A DNA stretch of 64,000 nt from Arthrobacter sunyaminii (GCF_018866305.1 NZ_CP076456.1:1984001-2048000); one strand, 5' to 3'; positions 1-8,409 are shown, numbered from the stretch's first letter. Numbers and translations are program-made. Notes: generated by a model not told the origin, from the sequence alone.

Positions 1-46
1 GTCTCGTCCATTGATCTCCTTTGATCCGGGGGACAGTAATAAGGAG

Positions 47-67
47 ACTATGACTAATAGTCATAGT
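47..67. promoter_or_regulatory. Perfect inverted repeat upstream of the PadR gene (putative operator)
   Basis: Two perfect 10-bp arms, ACTATGACTA and TAGTCATAGT, are separated by one A. The repeat lies 43 bp before the start of the PadR-type gene and is unlike the KstR2-like dyads found elsewhere in the cluster. PadR regulators commonly bind dyads in their own promoter, so autoregulation is the natural inference. Confidence 0.6.
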
Positions 68-110
68 ACGATTTGAAATATGACACAGGACCAGCAGGGG
101 GTCAAGAGCA

Positions 111-728
111 ATGAAGACTGAACCCGAATCCGACGCCCAGGCGCCGGCCGAACTTCCCGCCACCAGCCGTGCTGTGCTGGGTATCCTCTCCTTCGGCGAG
201 GAGCTCTCCGGCTACGACGTCAAGCGGTGGGCTGAACAGAGCCTGGCGTTTTATTACTGGGCGCCGTCCCAGAGCCAGATTTACTCCGAACTCAGGCGGT
301 TGGAGGATCAGGGTCTGGTTGAATCCCGGGTCGAGCAGACCCATGCGGCAAAAAGCCGGCGGCTCTATTCGATTACCGGTGTGGGCCGCCGCCGCATGAG
401 GGAATGGATTGACGGGCAGGCGCCGGACCCCGTTGTGCTCAAGCAGTCCATGGTGCTCCGGCTCTGGGCCGGACACAACGGTGAAGCCGAACGGCTCGCC
501 GAGCAGTGGGCCGACTATGCCGACCAGTCCCGGGATACTGCCGCACGCGCCGCAGCACATGCCCTTTCGGCAGAGAAAGTGCCGGCCTGGCGCTTTCCTG
601 CACTTGCACTGGAGTGGGCGGAAAAGTACTACCGCGATGAAGCTGCCCGGGCGGAATGGGTACTCGAACGCCTGGCTGAACTGGAGGCGGCAGAACGGGA
701 CGGCGGAGGCGCAGCGGCCGAGCGCTGA
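111..728 (+). CDS. PadR-family transcriptional regulator
   Basis: A 205-residue protein. Residues 18-90 form a winged helix of PadR type: a GILSFGEELSGYDVKRW helix region, then SQSQIYSELRRLEDQGLVES as recognition helix and wing. The C-terminal half (about 100-200) is Glu/Arg-rich and predicted helical, like the Vir_act_alpha_C dimerisation domain. The length suits the long PadR subfamily (180-210 residues). The start is the ATG at 111, preceded by a G-rich AGGGGG. A perfect 21-bp palindrome upstream is the likely binding site. It is the first gene of the steroid-remnant cluster, but no KstR2-like site was seen before it. Its target and inducer cannot be told from the sequence. Confidence 0.85.
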   Translation: MKTEPESDAQAPAELPATSRAVLGILSFGEELSGYDVKRWAEQSLAFYYWAPSQSQIYSELRRLEDQGLVESRVEQTHAAKSRRLYSITGVGRRRMREWIDGQAPDPVVLKQSMVLRLWAGHNGEAERLAEQWADYADQSRDTAARAAAHALSAEKVPAWRFPALALEWAEKYYRDEAARAEWVLERLAELEAAERDGGGAAAER

Positions 729-769
729 CGGGCGGGGGAGCGCGGTGCCTGCTCCCGGAGTCAGCGGCG

Positions 770-1558
770 CTAGACGCCGTACCCGCCGTCGACGTCGAGC
801 TTCTGCCCCGAGATGAACCCGGCGCGGTCCGACGCCAGGAAAACGACCGCTTCGGCAACGTCTCCGGCGCTGCCGAAGCGGCGAAGCGGAATATTTGCCG
901 TGGCTGCGGCAAGCGCCCGCTCGTCGAGATCTCCGGATTCCATGAGCCGCGCCGACATTCCCTCGGTCAGCATTCCCGGGCCGACGCAGTTGACCCGGAT
1001 GCCAAACCTGCCCTCCTCGGCCGCCAGTGCCATGGCCAAGGCCTCAACTCCACCCTTGGGCGCTGCGGAGAGACCGTCCCTGACCGGATAACGCCGGGTG
1101 GCGGCGGTGGTGACAACAACAACGGAGCCGGCAGAGGCACGCAGTGCCGGCAGCGCGCCCGACACCACGTTGAAGAAGCCAACGAGGTCAGCCTCCACCT
1201 GGGATGCGAACTCCGCAGGTGAGACCCGGGAAAGATGAACCATGGGTACGTGCGGTCCTGCAGCATGCACGAGCGTGTGGATTGCGCCGTGCCTGGCCAG
1301 GAGCTGCGTGAACAGCGCATCGACGGCGGCGGTGTCGGTCACGTCAAGGCGGTGGGCCGAGGCCTCCGAACCCAGCTCTGTAAGCAGGCCATCAGGCCGA
1401 TTGCTTCGGTAGGTCAGGGCCACCGTGCTTCCCCCGGCAGCCAGCCTGCGGACAATGGCTGCACCGATGCCGCCGGAACCGCCCACCACCAGGGCAACAC
1501 CGGGCTTCGCGCTGAATTCCGGTGATGCGCACGACAGGTCCTCTGTGGAAGTTTGCAT
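770..1558 (-). CDS. Atypical short-chain dehydrogenase/reductase lacking the catalytic Tyr
   Basis: A 262-residue classical-SDR-sized protein. It has a glycine-rich cofactor loop (VVGGSGGIGAAI, about 24-35), an HAAG in place of NNAG and a C-terminal DVDGGYGV that matches family ends. At the usual YxxxK position the sequence reads LSAAPKGG, so a Ser stands four residues before the Lys and no Tyr is present. The usual catalytic Ser region reads TTAATRRY. It therefore looks like an SDR fold with a changed or lost redox centre, perhaps an enoyl-reductase-like or isomerase-like member. It is divergent from the ABC importer gene, with two KstR2-like sites between them, which suggests co-regulation with steroid-remnant catabolism. 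Confidence 0.8.
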   Translation of the reverse strand: MQTSTEDLSCASPEFSAKPGVALVVGGSGGIGAAIVRRLAAGGSTVALTYRSNRPDGLLTELGSEASAHRLDVTDTAAVDALFTQLLARHGAIHTLVHAAGPHVPMVHLSRVSPAEFASQVEADLVGFFNVVSGALPALRASAGSVVVVTTAATRRYPVRDGLSAAPKGGVEALAMALAAEEGRFGIRVNCVGPGMLTEGMSARLMESGDLDERALAAATANIPLRRFGSAGDVAEAVVFLASDRAGFISGQKLDVDGGYGV

Positions 1559-1583
1559 TGCCGCACACTAACAGTTTCCACTG

Positions 1584-1601
1584 GCCAAGCAAGCGTTTGT
1601 T
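1584..1601. promoter_or_regulatory. KstR2-like operator, site 1
   Basis: GCCAAGCAAGCGTTTGTT aligns to the shared 18-bp dyad of this cluster. Its inner 14 bases (1588-1601) match the published KstR2 core AnCAAGnnCTTGnT at 9 of 10 defined positions. It lies between the divergent SDR (start 1558) and importer gene (start 1734). Confidence 0.65.
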
Positions 1602-1629
1602 GACTAGCGTCGCATTGTGTTAGCGTCCA

Positions 1630-1647
1630 GACAATCAATCGCTTGGT
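1630..1647. promoter_or_regulatory. KstR2-like operator, site 2
   Basis: GACAATCAATCGCTTGGT matches the cluster dyad. Its inner 14 bases (1634-1647) match the KstR2 core at 9 of 10 positions. It is the second site in the same divergent promoter, 28 bp after site 1 start-to-start, nearer the importer gene. Confidence 0.6.
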
Positions 1648-1733
1648 GAACTACTGGCCGTCTCGACAGGGCCACGGCGAGAGATCATGCTCTGCACCCC
1701 CACACCCGGGATTGTCTTCAAGGGAGAAGTTCA

Positions 1734-2963
1734 ATGAATGTTTTGCCGTTCCGCGGCCGCCGCGGACTCTTGGTTGCCGCAGCAGCAACAACAACCGCAC
1801 TGATCCTCTCGGGCTGCGGCAGCGAGGCCGGAGCTGGAGAGGCAGGGGACGAACCGTTCCGCATCCTCGTCCTGGGCGCGCTGAGCGCCGAGGGTGCGCT
1901 CGGCATCAACGCCTCAACCTCGGTCCTTGCCGCTCAGGCCGGAGCTCAGGTGGCAAACGAAGACGGCGGTATTCTTGGCCGCGACATCGAAGTCGAGGTT
2001 GCCGATGACCAGGGCGACCCTACGGCTGCCGTGACGCTGGTCCGCGAAGCCATAAACTCCGACACGCCTCCTGACGCCATCCTGAATTCCGGGCCATCGC
2101 AGGTGGCGGATGCCACGCTGCCCATCATCAACCAGGCGGGCATCCTTTCCTTCAACATTGGACCTACCGAAACTTCGCTGGATCCCTCGGTCTTTCCACT
2201 GAACTTTGACATCTCCGCCGGTCCCAGCCATCACGTGGCCGGCCAGGCGAACCACTTCGAAGAGATGGGGTACACGTCGGTCGGCGTTCTGCACGGGAGC
2301 AGCTCCTACGGCGAGTCATACGGCAACCTGGCCGACGAGGGGTTTGCAGACGGGGGTATGAAGGTCGTCGGAAATGAAGAATACGACGTCGCCTCGCTCG
2401 ACATGACGCCGCAGCTCGAGGCGCTCCGGGCAAAGAACCCGGACGTACTGGCCTTGGATGCATACGGAGCCCCGCTGGGGTACATACTGCAGGGTCTTGA
2501 AAAGCTGGGCTGGGATGTACCGGTCGTGGGCAATGTTTCAGTTGCCGCTACCGGACTGGTCAACACTCCGCCTCCGTCGGGGGTGTTGGGAACGGAGCAA
2601 GTGGAAAACCTCGTGATGGAGGTCTACCGAAGCACGGTTTACAACCCCGAAGCGGAAGTAACCAACCGTGCGGTGGAAGCGATGCTCTCCATTGACCCCA
2701 TCAAGGCCACCCTGATCCTTGCCTACAACTACGACGCCGTGATGCTGCTCAAGGCAGCTGCCGAGTCGGTCGGAAGCACGGATGACCCCGAAGCACTTGC
2801 CGCTGCCTTGGAGGACCCGGAGGTCACCAAAACAGCAGAGACGGCCATCCTGAACGAATACGTCTTCAGCGCGGATGAGCATTCACCGGCCATTGCCGGC
2901 GACGAGTTCCAGTTCATTCCGCCGTCGGCTGTCAAGGACGGACAGTTCCACGTCGCGAAGTAG
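1734..2963 (+). CDS. ABC transporter substrate-binding lipoprotein, branched-chain amino acid (LIV) type
   Basis: A 409-residue lipoprotein. The N-terminus is a signal sequence with a twin-Arg-like RGRRG and a lipobox LSGC with the lipidated Cys at residue 28. The rest fits the periplasmic-binding type I fold of LivK/HAAT proteins: EDGGILGRDIEVEVADDQGDPTAA near 70-95 is a family hallmark. LivK relatives bind amino acids but also amides, aromatic acids and other carboxylates. An AGGGAGAAG Shine-Dalgarno precedes the ATG. Two KstR2-like operators lie upstream, and permease and ATPase genes follow after one SDR gene. A bicyclic steroid remnant such as HIP is the inferred ligand. The sequence alone does not prove this. 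Confidence 0.85.
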   Translation: MNVLPFRGRRGLLVAAAATTTALILSGCGSEAGAGEAGDEPFRILVLGALSAEGALGINASTSVLAAQAGAQVANEDGGILGRDIEVEVADDQGDPTAAVTLVREAINSDTPPDAILNSGPSQVADATLPIINQAGILSFNIGPTETSLDPSVFPLNFDISAGPSHHVAGQANHFEEMGYTSVGVLHGSSSYGESYGNLADEGFADGGMKVVGNEEYDVASLDMTPQLEALRAKNPDVLALDAYGAPLGYILQGLEKLGWDVPVVGNVSVAATGLVNTPPPSGVLGTEQVENLVMEVYRSTVYNPEAEVTNRAVEAMLSIDPIKATLILAYNYDAVMLLKAAAESVGSTDDPEALAAALEDPEVTKTAETAILNEYVFSADEHSPAIAGDEFQFIPPSAVKDGQFHVAK

Positions 2964-3002
2964 GAACCGCAGCGGAAATCGGGCGAGCATCAAGGGGCAA
3001 CC

Positions 3003-3863
3003 ATGAGCAGTGCGGAGCACTTATACAACGGCAAAACCGCAGTCATCACGGGCGGCGGATCCGGTTTGGGCGAAGGCCTGGTCCGGCACGCCGCCGCCCT
3101 GGGCATGAACGTCGTCGTTGCCGATATCAACGAGGCTGCTGCCACGAAGGTCGCTGATGACATAGTTCGGGCCGGCGGAAACGCTGTTGCGCTTGCGGTC
3201 GATGTCCGTGATCCGGAGCAGGTCGACAGCCTGGCGGAGGCGTCCTACAGGATCTTCAAGCGTGTGGACCTTTTGGTCAACAATGCGGGCATCGAGCAGT
3301 TCGGATACCTCTGGGACACCCCCGTCGCGAACTGGCGCAGGATCCTGGACATCAACGTCAGCGGAGTGTTTCACGGAGTGCGGTCCTTTGTGCCGAGGAT
3401 GATCTCGGCGGGCGGCAGGAGTTCCGTGTGGAACACAGCGTCAGTCGGAGCGGTCACGGGCATCAGCCGCCAGGGACCATACCTGGCGACCAAACACGCG
3501 GTCCTGGGCCTCACCGAAGCACTGAAGCTGGATATGGACCATGCCGGCCATGACATCAGTGTTGCCGCCGTGCTTCCCGCTGCCGTCTCCTCCCGCATCT
3601 TCTCGGATGCGGGGACAGTTCTCGAGGGCGACCTGGAAGCAGCAGAGGGTGCCCGCAGGGACATGATGACCCTGCTTCCCACAGCCTTGGATCCGCTGGA
3701 TGCCGCGCGGGCCATCTTCGACCAGGCGGCGGCCGGAGAGTTCTACCTGCTTTCCCAGCCCGGATACGTCGCCGCCATCATGGCGGACCGGGGTTTGCAA
3801 CTAACCCGGCGTTCCGCCCCGCAGGAGCCCCGGCGGCACAGTTTCGCAGCGCGGGACCACTAG
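3003..3863 (+). CDS. Short-chain dehydrogenase/reductase
   Basis: A 286-residue classical SDR. The cofactor loop is TGGGSGLGEG (about 16-25), an Asp after the second strand (VVADI) suggests NAD(H) preference, the NNAG motif is near 96, and the active site has a Ser in TASVG and YLATK. The C-terminus runs about 30 residues past a usual SDR and is Arg-rich. It is inserted between the substrate-binding and permease genes of the importer, in the same direction and 39 bp after the lipoprotein gene, so it is probably co-transcribed. An oxidation or reduction of a ring hydroxyl/ketone of the imported compound is inferred from context. The precise substrate is unknown. Confidence 0.85.
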   Translation: MSSAEHLYNGKTAVITGGGSGLGEGLVRHAAALGMNVVVADINEAAATKVADDIVRAGGNAVALAVDVRDPEQVDSLAEASYRIFKRVDLLVNNAGIEQFGYLWDTPVANWRRILDINVSGVFHGVRSFVPRMISAGGRSSVWNTASVGAVTGISRQGPYLATKHAVLGLTEALKLDMDHAGHDISVAAVLPAAVSSRIFSDAGTVLEGDLEAAEGARRDMMTLLPTALDPLDAARAIFDQAAAGEFYLLSQPGYVAAIMADRGLQLTRRSAPQEPRRHSFAARDH

Positions 3864-3995
3864 GTTCCGATTGACTCCCCACCCACCTGCACGGCCCCTG
3901 CGGTGCCGTCCGGCCCGTCTGCGGCCGCACAGCCCGGCAGCGGGATCCGGCATCACAATTCACAGAGGAATCAACGTGTTCGCAGAGGAAGAAAC

Positions 3996-4079
3996 ATGAG
4001 TCCGCACATCCAGTCCGCTGAGGCAGCGTTTGGGTTCAGCAGCGCCGGCTGCACCGGGCTGAGGGGAGAACTCCGATGA
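3996..4079 (+). CDS. Possible 27-residue leader peptide overlapping livH
   Basis: An ATG at 3996 after GAGGAAG opens a 27-codon frame whose TGA overlaps the ATG of the permease gene as ATGA. The peptide begins MSPHIQSAEAAF and ends GLRGELR, with one Cys and no membrane segment. It could serve translational coupling across the 212-bp gap after the SDR gene, or be chance. No homologue is recognised. Confidence 0.3.
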   Translation: MSPHIQSAEAAFGFSSAGCTGLRGELR

Positions 4080-4933
4080 CCGTCATACTTGGCGGCCTTG
4101 CGCTCGGCGCCGTCTACGCGCTGGTTGCGATCGGCTACAACATCATTTTCATCTCGTCCAAGACCTTCAACTTCGCCCAGGCCCAGCTCATGATGTTCGG
4201 CGCGTTTATCGTCTACACCGGAGTATCAGTCTTCGGACTGAATCCGGTCATCGCTGCAGTGCTGGCCATGATCATCGTCGCGGGCATCGCCTACCTCGAG
4301 TTTGTCCTCGCAATCCGTCCGGTGAAGGACCAGCACAACGTTCTGGTCACCACGCTGGGGGCCGCAGTGCTGTTGGACGGGTCGGCCCAGCTTCTCTGGG
4401 GCGGCGAGCCGCTTAAGGTTCCCTTCTTCGCCGGCGATTCAGCCATCGACATCTTCGGCGGCCGGGTCTATCCGGTGGAGATAGCCCTCGTTCTCGTGGT
4501 CGCCGTGCTCGTCATCGGATTCGCCGTCTACGGCCGGGTCTCACTGACCGGGCTCGCCCTGCGCGGCATGTCGGAGGACAGCGAAGCTGCCCAGCTCCGC
4601 GGGGTCAACGTGCGCAACCTTGCGCTGATGACCTTCATCTTTGCCGGTGCCCTCGCCGGCCTGCTCGGAGTTATCGTCGGACCCAAAACCTTTGCCGTGG
4701 CTACCCTGGGCACCGCCCTGGCACTGAAGGGCTTTGTGGTCCTCGCGATCGGCGGGTTCGGCTCGATGCCCGGTGCTGCCGTCGGCGGTGTCATCGTTGG
4801 GCTGACCGAAGCGCTGGCCGCGCGTTATCTGGGAGGCGAGTTTGCAGTCCTGGCAGTCTTCATCCTGCTGATCGTCATCCTGCTCCTGCGTCCTTCAGGA
4901 CTATTCGTTCGCACCAAAGAGAGGACGGTCTAG
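4076..4933 (+). CDS. livH: LIV-type ABC transporter permease (LivH-like)
   Basis: A 285-residue inner-membrane protein with about eight hydrophobic segments. It starts GGLALGAVYALVAIGYNIIF, a typical LivH first helix, and the cytoplasmic loop ALRGMSEDSEAAQLRGVNV is the family's ATPase-coupling region. The end LLLRPSGLFVRTKERTV is also the usual LivH C-terminus. It pairs with the LivM part of the next gene to form the channel. Spacing to that gene is 2 bp, so the two are translated from one message. Confidence 0.9.
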   Translation: MTVILGGLALGAVYALVAIGYNIIFISSKTFNFAQAQLMMFGAFIVYTGVSVFGLNPVIAAVLAMIIVAGIAYLEFVLAIRPVKDQHNVLVTTLGAAVLLDGSAQLLWGGEPLKVPFFAGDSAIDIFGGRVYPVEIALVLVVAVLVIGFAVYGRVSLTGLALRGMSEDSEAAQLRGVNVRNLALMTFIFAGALAGLLGVIVGPKTFAVATLGTALALKGFVVLAIGGFGSMPGAAVGGVIVGLTEALAARYLGGEFAVLAVFILLIVILLLRPSGLFVRTKERTV

Positions 4934-4935
4934 CC

Positions 4936-6759
4936 ATGGCATTATGGGTTCGACTTCGCGCACTGCCGGCCTGGGTGTTTCCGCTGCTGATCGGAATCAT
5001 CATTGTCCTTCTTCCCATGCTGGGAATTCCCTATTCCACGCAGCGGCAGGTGCAGCTCACACTGATCCTCGCCCTCGTCGTGAGCGGCCTCAACCTGAGC
5101 CTTGGCTACGCCGGCGAGCTCGCCCTCGGCCAGCCGGCGGTATATGCCGCCGGTGCCTACACCGCAGGCCTGATGTCAAAGGCAGGACACACCGAGATTC
5201 TGGTCCAGCTGGCCGCGGGCGCGCTGGCCGCCCTGGTGGTCGGATTGATCACCGGAGTACCGGGCCTCAGGCTGGGTGGATGGTCCCTCGCCATGACCTC
5301 CTTCTTCCTCGTGCTGCTGCTTCCGGACGTACTGGCGATCTTCAAGGAGGTAACCGGCGGCCGCAACGGGCTCAGCGGTATCACGCCGCCCACCCTGTTT
5401 GGCCAGCGCATCACCGACGACATGCTGTTCATGGTGGTGGCGCTCGTCGTCGTCGTCTGGTTTGTGATTGTCCGCAACATCATCGTGTCCCGGCACGGTG
5501 TGGCATTCCGTGTCCTGAAACGCAGTCCGGTGCTGGCCTCGTCACTGGGCATCTCGGTGTTCCGGATGAAGCTCACGGCCTATGCGCTGGGTGCTGTTCC
5601 CGCCGGCTTGGCCGGCGTGCTGTTCGCCAACGTCGACCTGTACGTGTCACCGGAGGCCTTTGCCTTCGGATTTGCCACCACGGTGCTGGCGGCTTCCATT
5701 CTGGGCGGCTCGGCCAGCATCTACGGAGCCCTGGTGGGTGCGGCAATCCTTCAGTTCGCAACCAACAGCTCCCGCGAGTTCCAGGAATACTCCCTGCTCT
5801 TCACCGGGATCTTCCTGATTGTGGGCGGCGTGTTCCTGACCGGCGGCATCGCCGGCCTGCTGCGGACGGCGGTGAGCCGGCTCGATGCACGGGCCCGGCA
5901 GGCAGGACCGGTGCCTGCCGCACCGGATTCGCCCGCAGATACCGCCCTCACCGGTTTTGCCGGCAAGCGGCTGGTCATCGACAACGTCTCGAAGGCCTTC
6001 GGCGGGAACAAAGCGCTCAAGGGCGTATCGCTGACTGCCGAGCCGGGGCGGGTGACTGCCCTTATCGGCCCCAACGGATCAGGCAAGACAACCCTGTTGA
6101 ACATGGTCTGCGGATTTTATCGGACGGACACCGGGGCGATCTCCATTGACGACCGCCGGCTGGATTCCACGGGGCCCGACGCCGTGGCGCGGGCCGGCGT
6201 GGCCCGCACCTTCCAGACCCCCAACATTCCCGAGGGAATCACCGTTCTTGAGGCCGTCGTTTCAGGGCGTTACATGTCCAACCGGGCATCGATCCCCGCG
6301 GCGGTCCTCCAGCTGCCCGGGTTCCGCCGTATCCGGCGGGAAGACCGAAGCGAGGCCGACCGCGTCCTTGGGTTGGTGGGCCTCACTAAGTACCGCGACG
6401 TCGAAGCCGTGTCGCTGCCCCTGGGCATGCGCCGGATGCTCGAAGTTGCCCGGTGCCTGATCTCCCGCCCGGGAGTGCTTCTCCTGGACGAAGTAGCCTC
6501 CGGCCTGGACGAACACGAGGTGGAGATGCTCTCGGAGGTGGTCCGCAAGGTGACGGCAGCCGGCGGCACCGTGGTCTTGGTGGAGCACAACTTCCAACTC
6601 GTGCTCTCCCTTGCCGACACCATCGTGGCGCTGGCCCACGGCGAGGTCATGGCCACCGGAACACCGGCCGAGATCGAATCAAATCCGCGTGTGCTCAACG
6701 AGTACCTCGGCATCGAAGCAGATGAGGAAGCGATGATGGAACCGGAAGGTCAGCGATGA
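4936..6759 (+). CDS. livM: Fused LIV-type permease and ATPase (LivM-LivG)
   Basis: A 607-residue fusion. Residues 1-310 are a LivM permease (NLSLGYAGELALGQPAVYAAGAY is the family signature). After a Pro/Ala linker at about 318-335, residues 340-600 are a LivG ATPase with Walker A GPNGSGKTT, Walker B VLLLDEVASGLD and switch His in VEHNF. The ABC signature normally reads LSxGQ and here is LPLGMRRMLEVAR, a degenerate C-loop. Fused LivM-LivG proteins are known in this transporter class. It sits between livH (2 bp) and livF (ATGA overlap). With LivF, whose signature is intact, one ATP site may be weak. Confidence 0.9.
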   Translation: MALWVRLRALPAWVFPLLIGIIIVLLPMLGIPYSTQRQVQLTLILALVVSGLNLSLGYAGELALGQPAVYAAGAYTAGLMSKAGHTEILVQLAAGALAALVVGLITGVPGLRLGGWSLAMTSFFLVLLLPDVLAIFKEVTGGRNGLSGITPPTLFGQRITDDMLFMVVALVVVVWFVIVRNIIVSRHGVAFRVLKRSPVLASSLGISVFRMKLTAYALGAVPAGLAGVLFANVDLYVSPEAFAFGFATTVLAASILGGSASIYGALVGAAILQFATNSSREFQEYSLLFTGIFLIVGGVFLTGGIAGLLRTAVSRLDARARQAGPVPAAPDSPADTALTGFAGKRLVIDNVSKAFGGNKALKGVSLTAEPGRVTALIGPNGSGKTTLLNMVCGFYRTDTGAISIDDRRLDSTGPDAVARAGVARTFQTPNIPEGITVLEAVVSGRYMSNRASIPAAVLQLPGFRRIRREDRSEADRVLGLVGLTKYRDVEAVSLPLGMRRMLEVARCLISRPGVLLLDEVASGLDEHEVEMLSEVVRKVTAAGGTVVLVEHNFQLVLSLADTIVALAHGEVMATGTPAEIESNPRVLNEYLGIEADEEAMMEPEGQR

Positions 6760-7499
6760 ATGCGACAACGCAGGCTCCACTGCTCAAGGTCGAACGAATG
6801 GTCACCGGATACGGGGATCTGCGGGTGGTCCGGGACGTGTCTTTCGAAGTGCGGGCCGGACGGCTGACGGTCCTGCTGGGCCGTAACGGTGCCGGCAAGA
6901 CAACGACTCTCCGTGCTGTGTCAGGTCTGAACAAACTTGCAGGCGGCAGCATCACGTTTGACGGTGAGCCGATCGACAAGCGCTCGGTGGCGGATCGCGT
7001 GCGAATGGGAATGTCCTACGTGCAGGAGGGCAAACGCGTCCTGCACGCCCAAACCATCGAGGAGAATCTGCTGCTGGGCGGGCGCATTCGAAAAGTGCGC
7101 CGTGCCGTGCTACACGAGGAAATCGAGCGCATCTACTCGCTGTTTCCGATCCTCAAGGAGAAGCGCTCCCTGCCGGCCGGAAGCATGTCCGGCGGCCAGC
7201 AGCAAATGCTGGCGATTGGGTCCGCACTCATGGCCAAGCCGCGGCTGCTGCTCCTGGACGAGCCCTCCGGCGGGCTCGCTCCGGTTGTCGTGAAGGAAGT
7301 AATGCAGCGGGTCGCCGAGCTGAAGGAGACCGGGATCGGCATAGTGCTGGTGGAACAGGCGGTGGAAGCCTCTGTGGCCATCGCGGATGACGTGGTGGTT
7401 GTGGATATGGGCCGCAACGTTCTCGCCGGACCGGCTGCTTCGGTTGATCTTGAGGACCTGAAGCGGGCCTACTTTGGTGCACCTTCGCACCACCCGTGA
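6756..7499 (+). CDS. livF: LIV-type ABC transporter ATPase (LivF-like)
   Basis: A 247-residue ATPase. It shows Walker A GRNGAGKTT near residue 42, signature SGGQQQMLAIG, Walker B RLLLLDEPSGGLAP and VEQ in the switch region, all typical of LivF. Its ATG overlaps the stop of the LivM-LivG gene (ATGA). It completes the importer: lipoprotein, LivH, LivM-LivG and LivF. About 100 bp follow before the next gene, with a KstR2-like operator in that gap. Confidence 0.9.
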   Translation: MNATTQAPLLKVERMVTGYGDLRVVRDVSFEVRAGRLTVLLGRNGAGKTTTLRAVSGLNKLAGGSITFDGEPIDKRSVADRVRMGMSYVQEGKRVLHAQTIEENLLLGGRIRKVRRAVLHEEIERIYSLFPILKEKRSLPAGSMSGGQQQMLAIGSALMAKPRLLLLDEPSGGLAPVVVKEVMQRVAELKETGIGIVLVEQAVEASVAIADDVVVVDMGRNVLAGPAASVDLEDLKRAYFGAPSHHP

Positions 7500-7535
7500 C
7501 GGCTGGCAGCCACCACGCAAGACCGCTTAACGACA

Positions 7536-7553
7536 ACCTAGCGTTTGCTTGGT
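7536..7553. promoter_or_regulatory. KstR2-like operator, site 3
   Basis: ACCTAGCGTTTGCTTGGT has arms ACCTAGC and GCTTGGT around GTTT, close to the cluster consensus. It lies 47 bp before the SDR gene at 7600. It suggests that the SDR-thiolase pair has its own regulated promoter downstream of the importer operon. Confidence 0.65.
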
Positions 7554-7599
7554 ACAGTGTGAACCATTCGCGCCGTCGCGAAGAAAGGGCAGGGAACCG

Positions 7600-8409
7600 A
7601 TGTCGATAACTATCGATCTCACAGGCTGGGTTGTACTCGTTACGGGAGGCGCACGCGGTGTGGGTTCCGGCATTGTTGACGCCTTCGTTGACGCCGGCGC
7701 CGCCGTCGAAATCTGCGGCCGGACAGAACCCGAACCGCCGTCCGGAACCGCGTCGCAGACGGTGCACTTCAGCGCCGTTGACGTGCGCGATGATGCGCAG
7801 GTGCGTGCCTGGGTTGCCGACGTCGTCGAGCGCCGCGGGCGCATTGACGTGGCCGTCAACAATGCCGGCGGCTCGCCCTTCGGCCGTTTCGAGAGCGGTT
7901 CAGCCCGCTACCAGCGCGCAATCACGGAGTTGAATTTCCTTTCCGCGGCCCAGCTGGCCAACGCGGTGCACCCGGTCATGATGGCGCAGGAGCAGGGCGG
8001 ATCGATCATCAACATCACCTCGATCAGCGCCCGCCGCCCCAGCCCCGGCACTGCGGTTTACGGGGCGGCGAAGGCCGCCCTCGAAAGCCTGACCGGCAGC
8101 CTGGCTGTCGAGTGGGCGCCGCGGATCCGGATTAACGCGGTGAGCTGCGGACTGGTGGCGACCGAGGGCGCCGCGGACCACTACGGCGATGCCGACAGCT
8201 ATGCCCGCGTGGCAGCCACCATTCCGCGCGGACAGCTGGCCCGTCCGGACGAGATTGGTGCCGCCTGCGTCATGCTGGCCTCGCCGCTGGCCAGCCACAT
8301 CACCGGAGCAGTGCTCGACGTCGACGGCGGCGGCGAATGGCCCGCTTTCCTGGCCCACACCCCGCACGCCGACATTCTCAAACCTCACGAAGTAGAAGGA
8401 GCACACTGA
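7600..8409 (+). CDS. Short-chain dehydrogenase/reductase
   Basis: A 269-residue classical SDR. The ATG at 7600 follows AAAGGGCAGGG; an upstream in-frame ATG at 7549 would overlap the operator. Motifs are VTGGARGVGSGI for the cofactor, NNAGGS, a Ser in ITSIS and YGAAK, then DVDGGGEWP at the C-terminus. Its stop overlaps the thiolase start (TGATG). The pairing with a thiolase fits a hydroxyacyl-CoA dehydrogenase step of side-chain or ring beta-oxidation, though ring-hydroxysteroid activity cannot be excluded. Confidence 0.85.
   Translation: MSITIDLTGWVVLVTGGARGVGSGIVDAFVDAGAAVEICGRTEPEPPSGTASQTVHFSAVDVRDDAQVRAWVADVVERRGRIDVAVNNAGGSPFGRFESGSARYQRAITELNFLSAAQLANAVHPVMMAQEQGGSIINITSISARRPSPGTAVYGAAKAALESLTGSLAVEWAPRIRINAVSCGLVATEGAADHYGDADSYARVAATIPRGQLARPDEIGAACVMLASPLASHITGAVLDVDGGGEWPAFLAHTPHADILKPHEVEGAH

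Noticed and set aside
3976..3999. Seven-codon GTG frame overlapping the 27-codon frame before livH
   Set aside because: It is too short to separate from chance, and GTG has no Shine-Dalgarno of its own.
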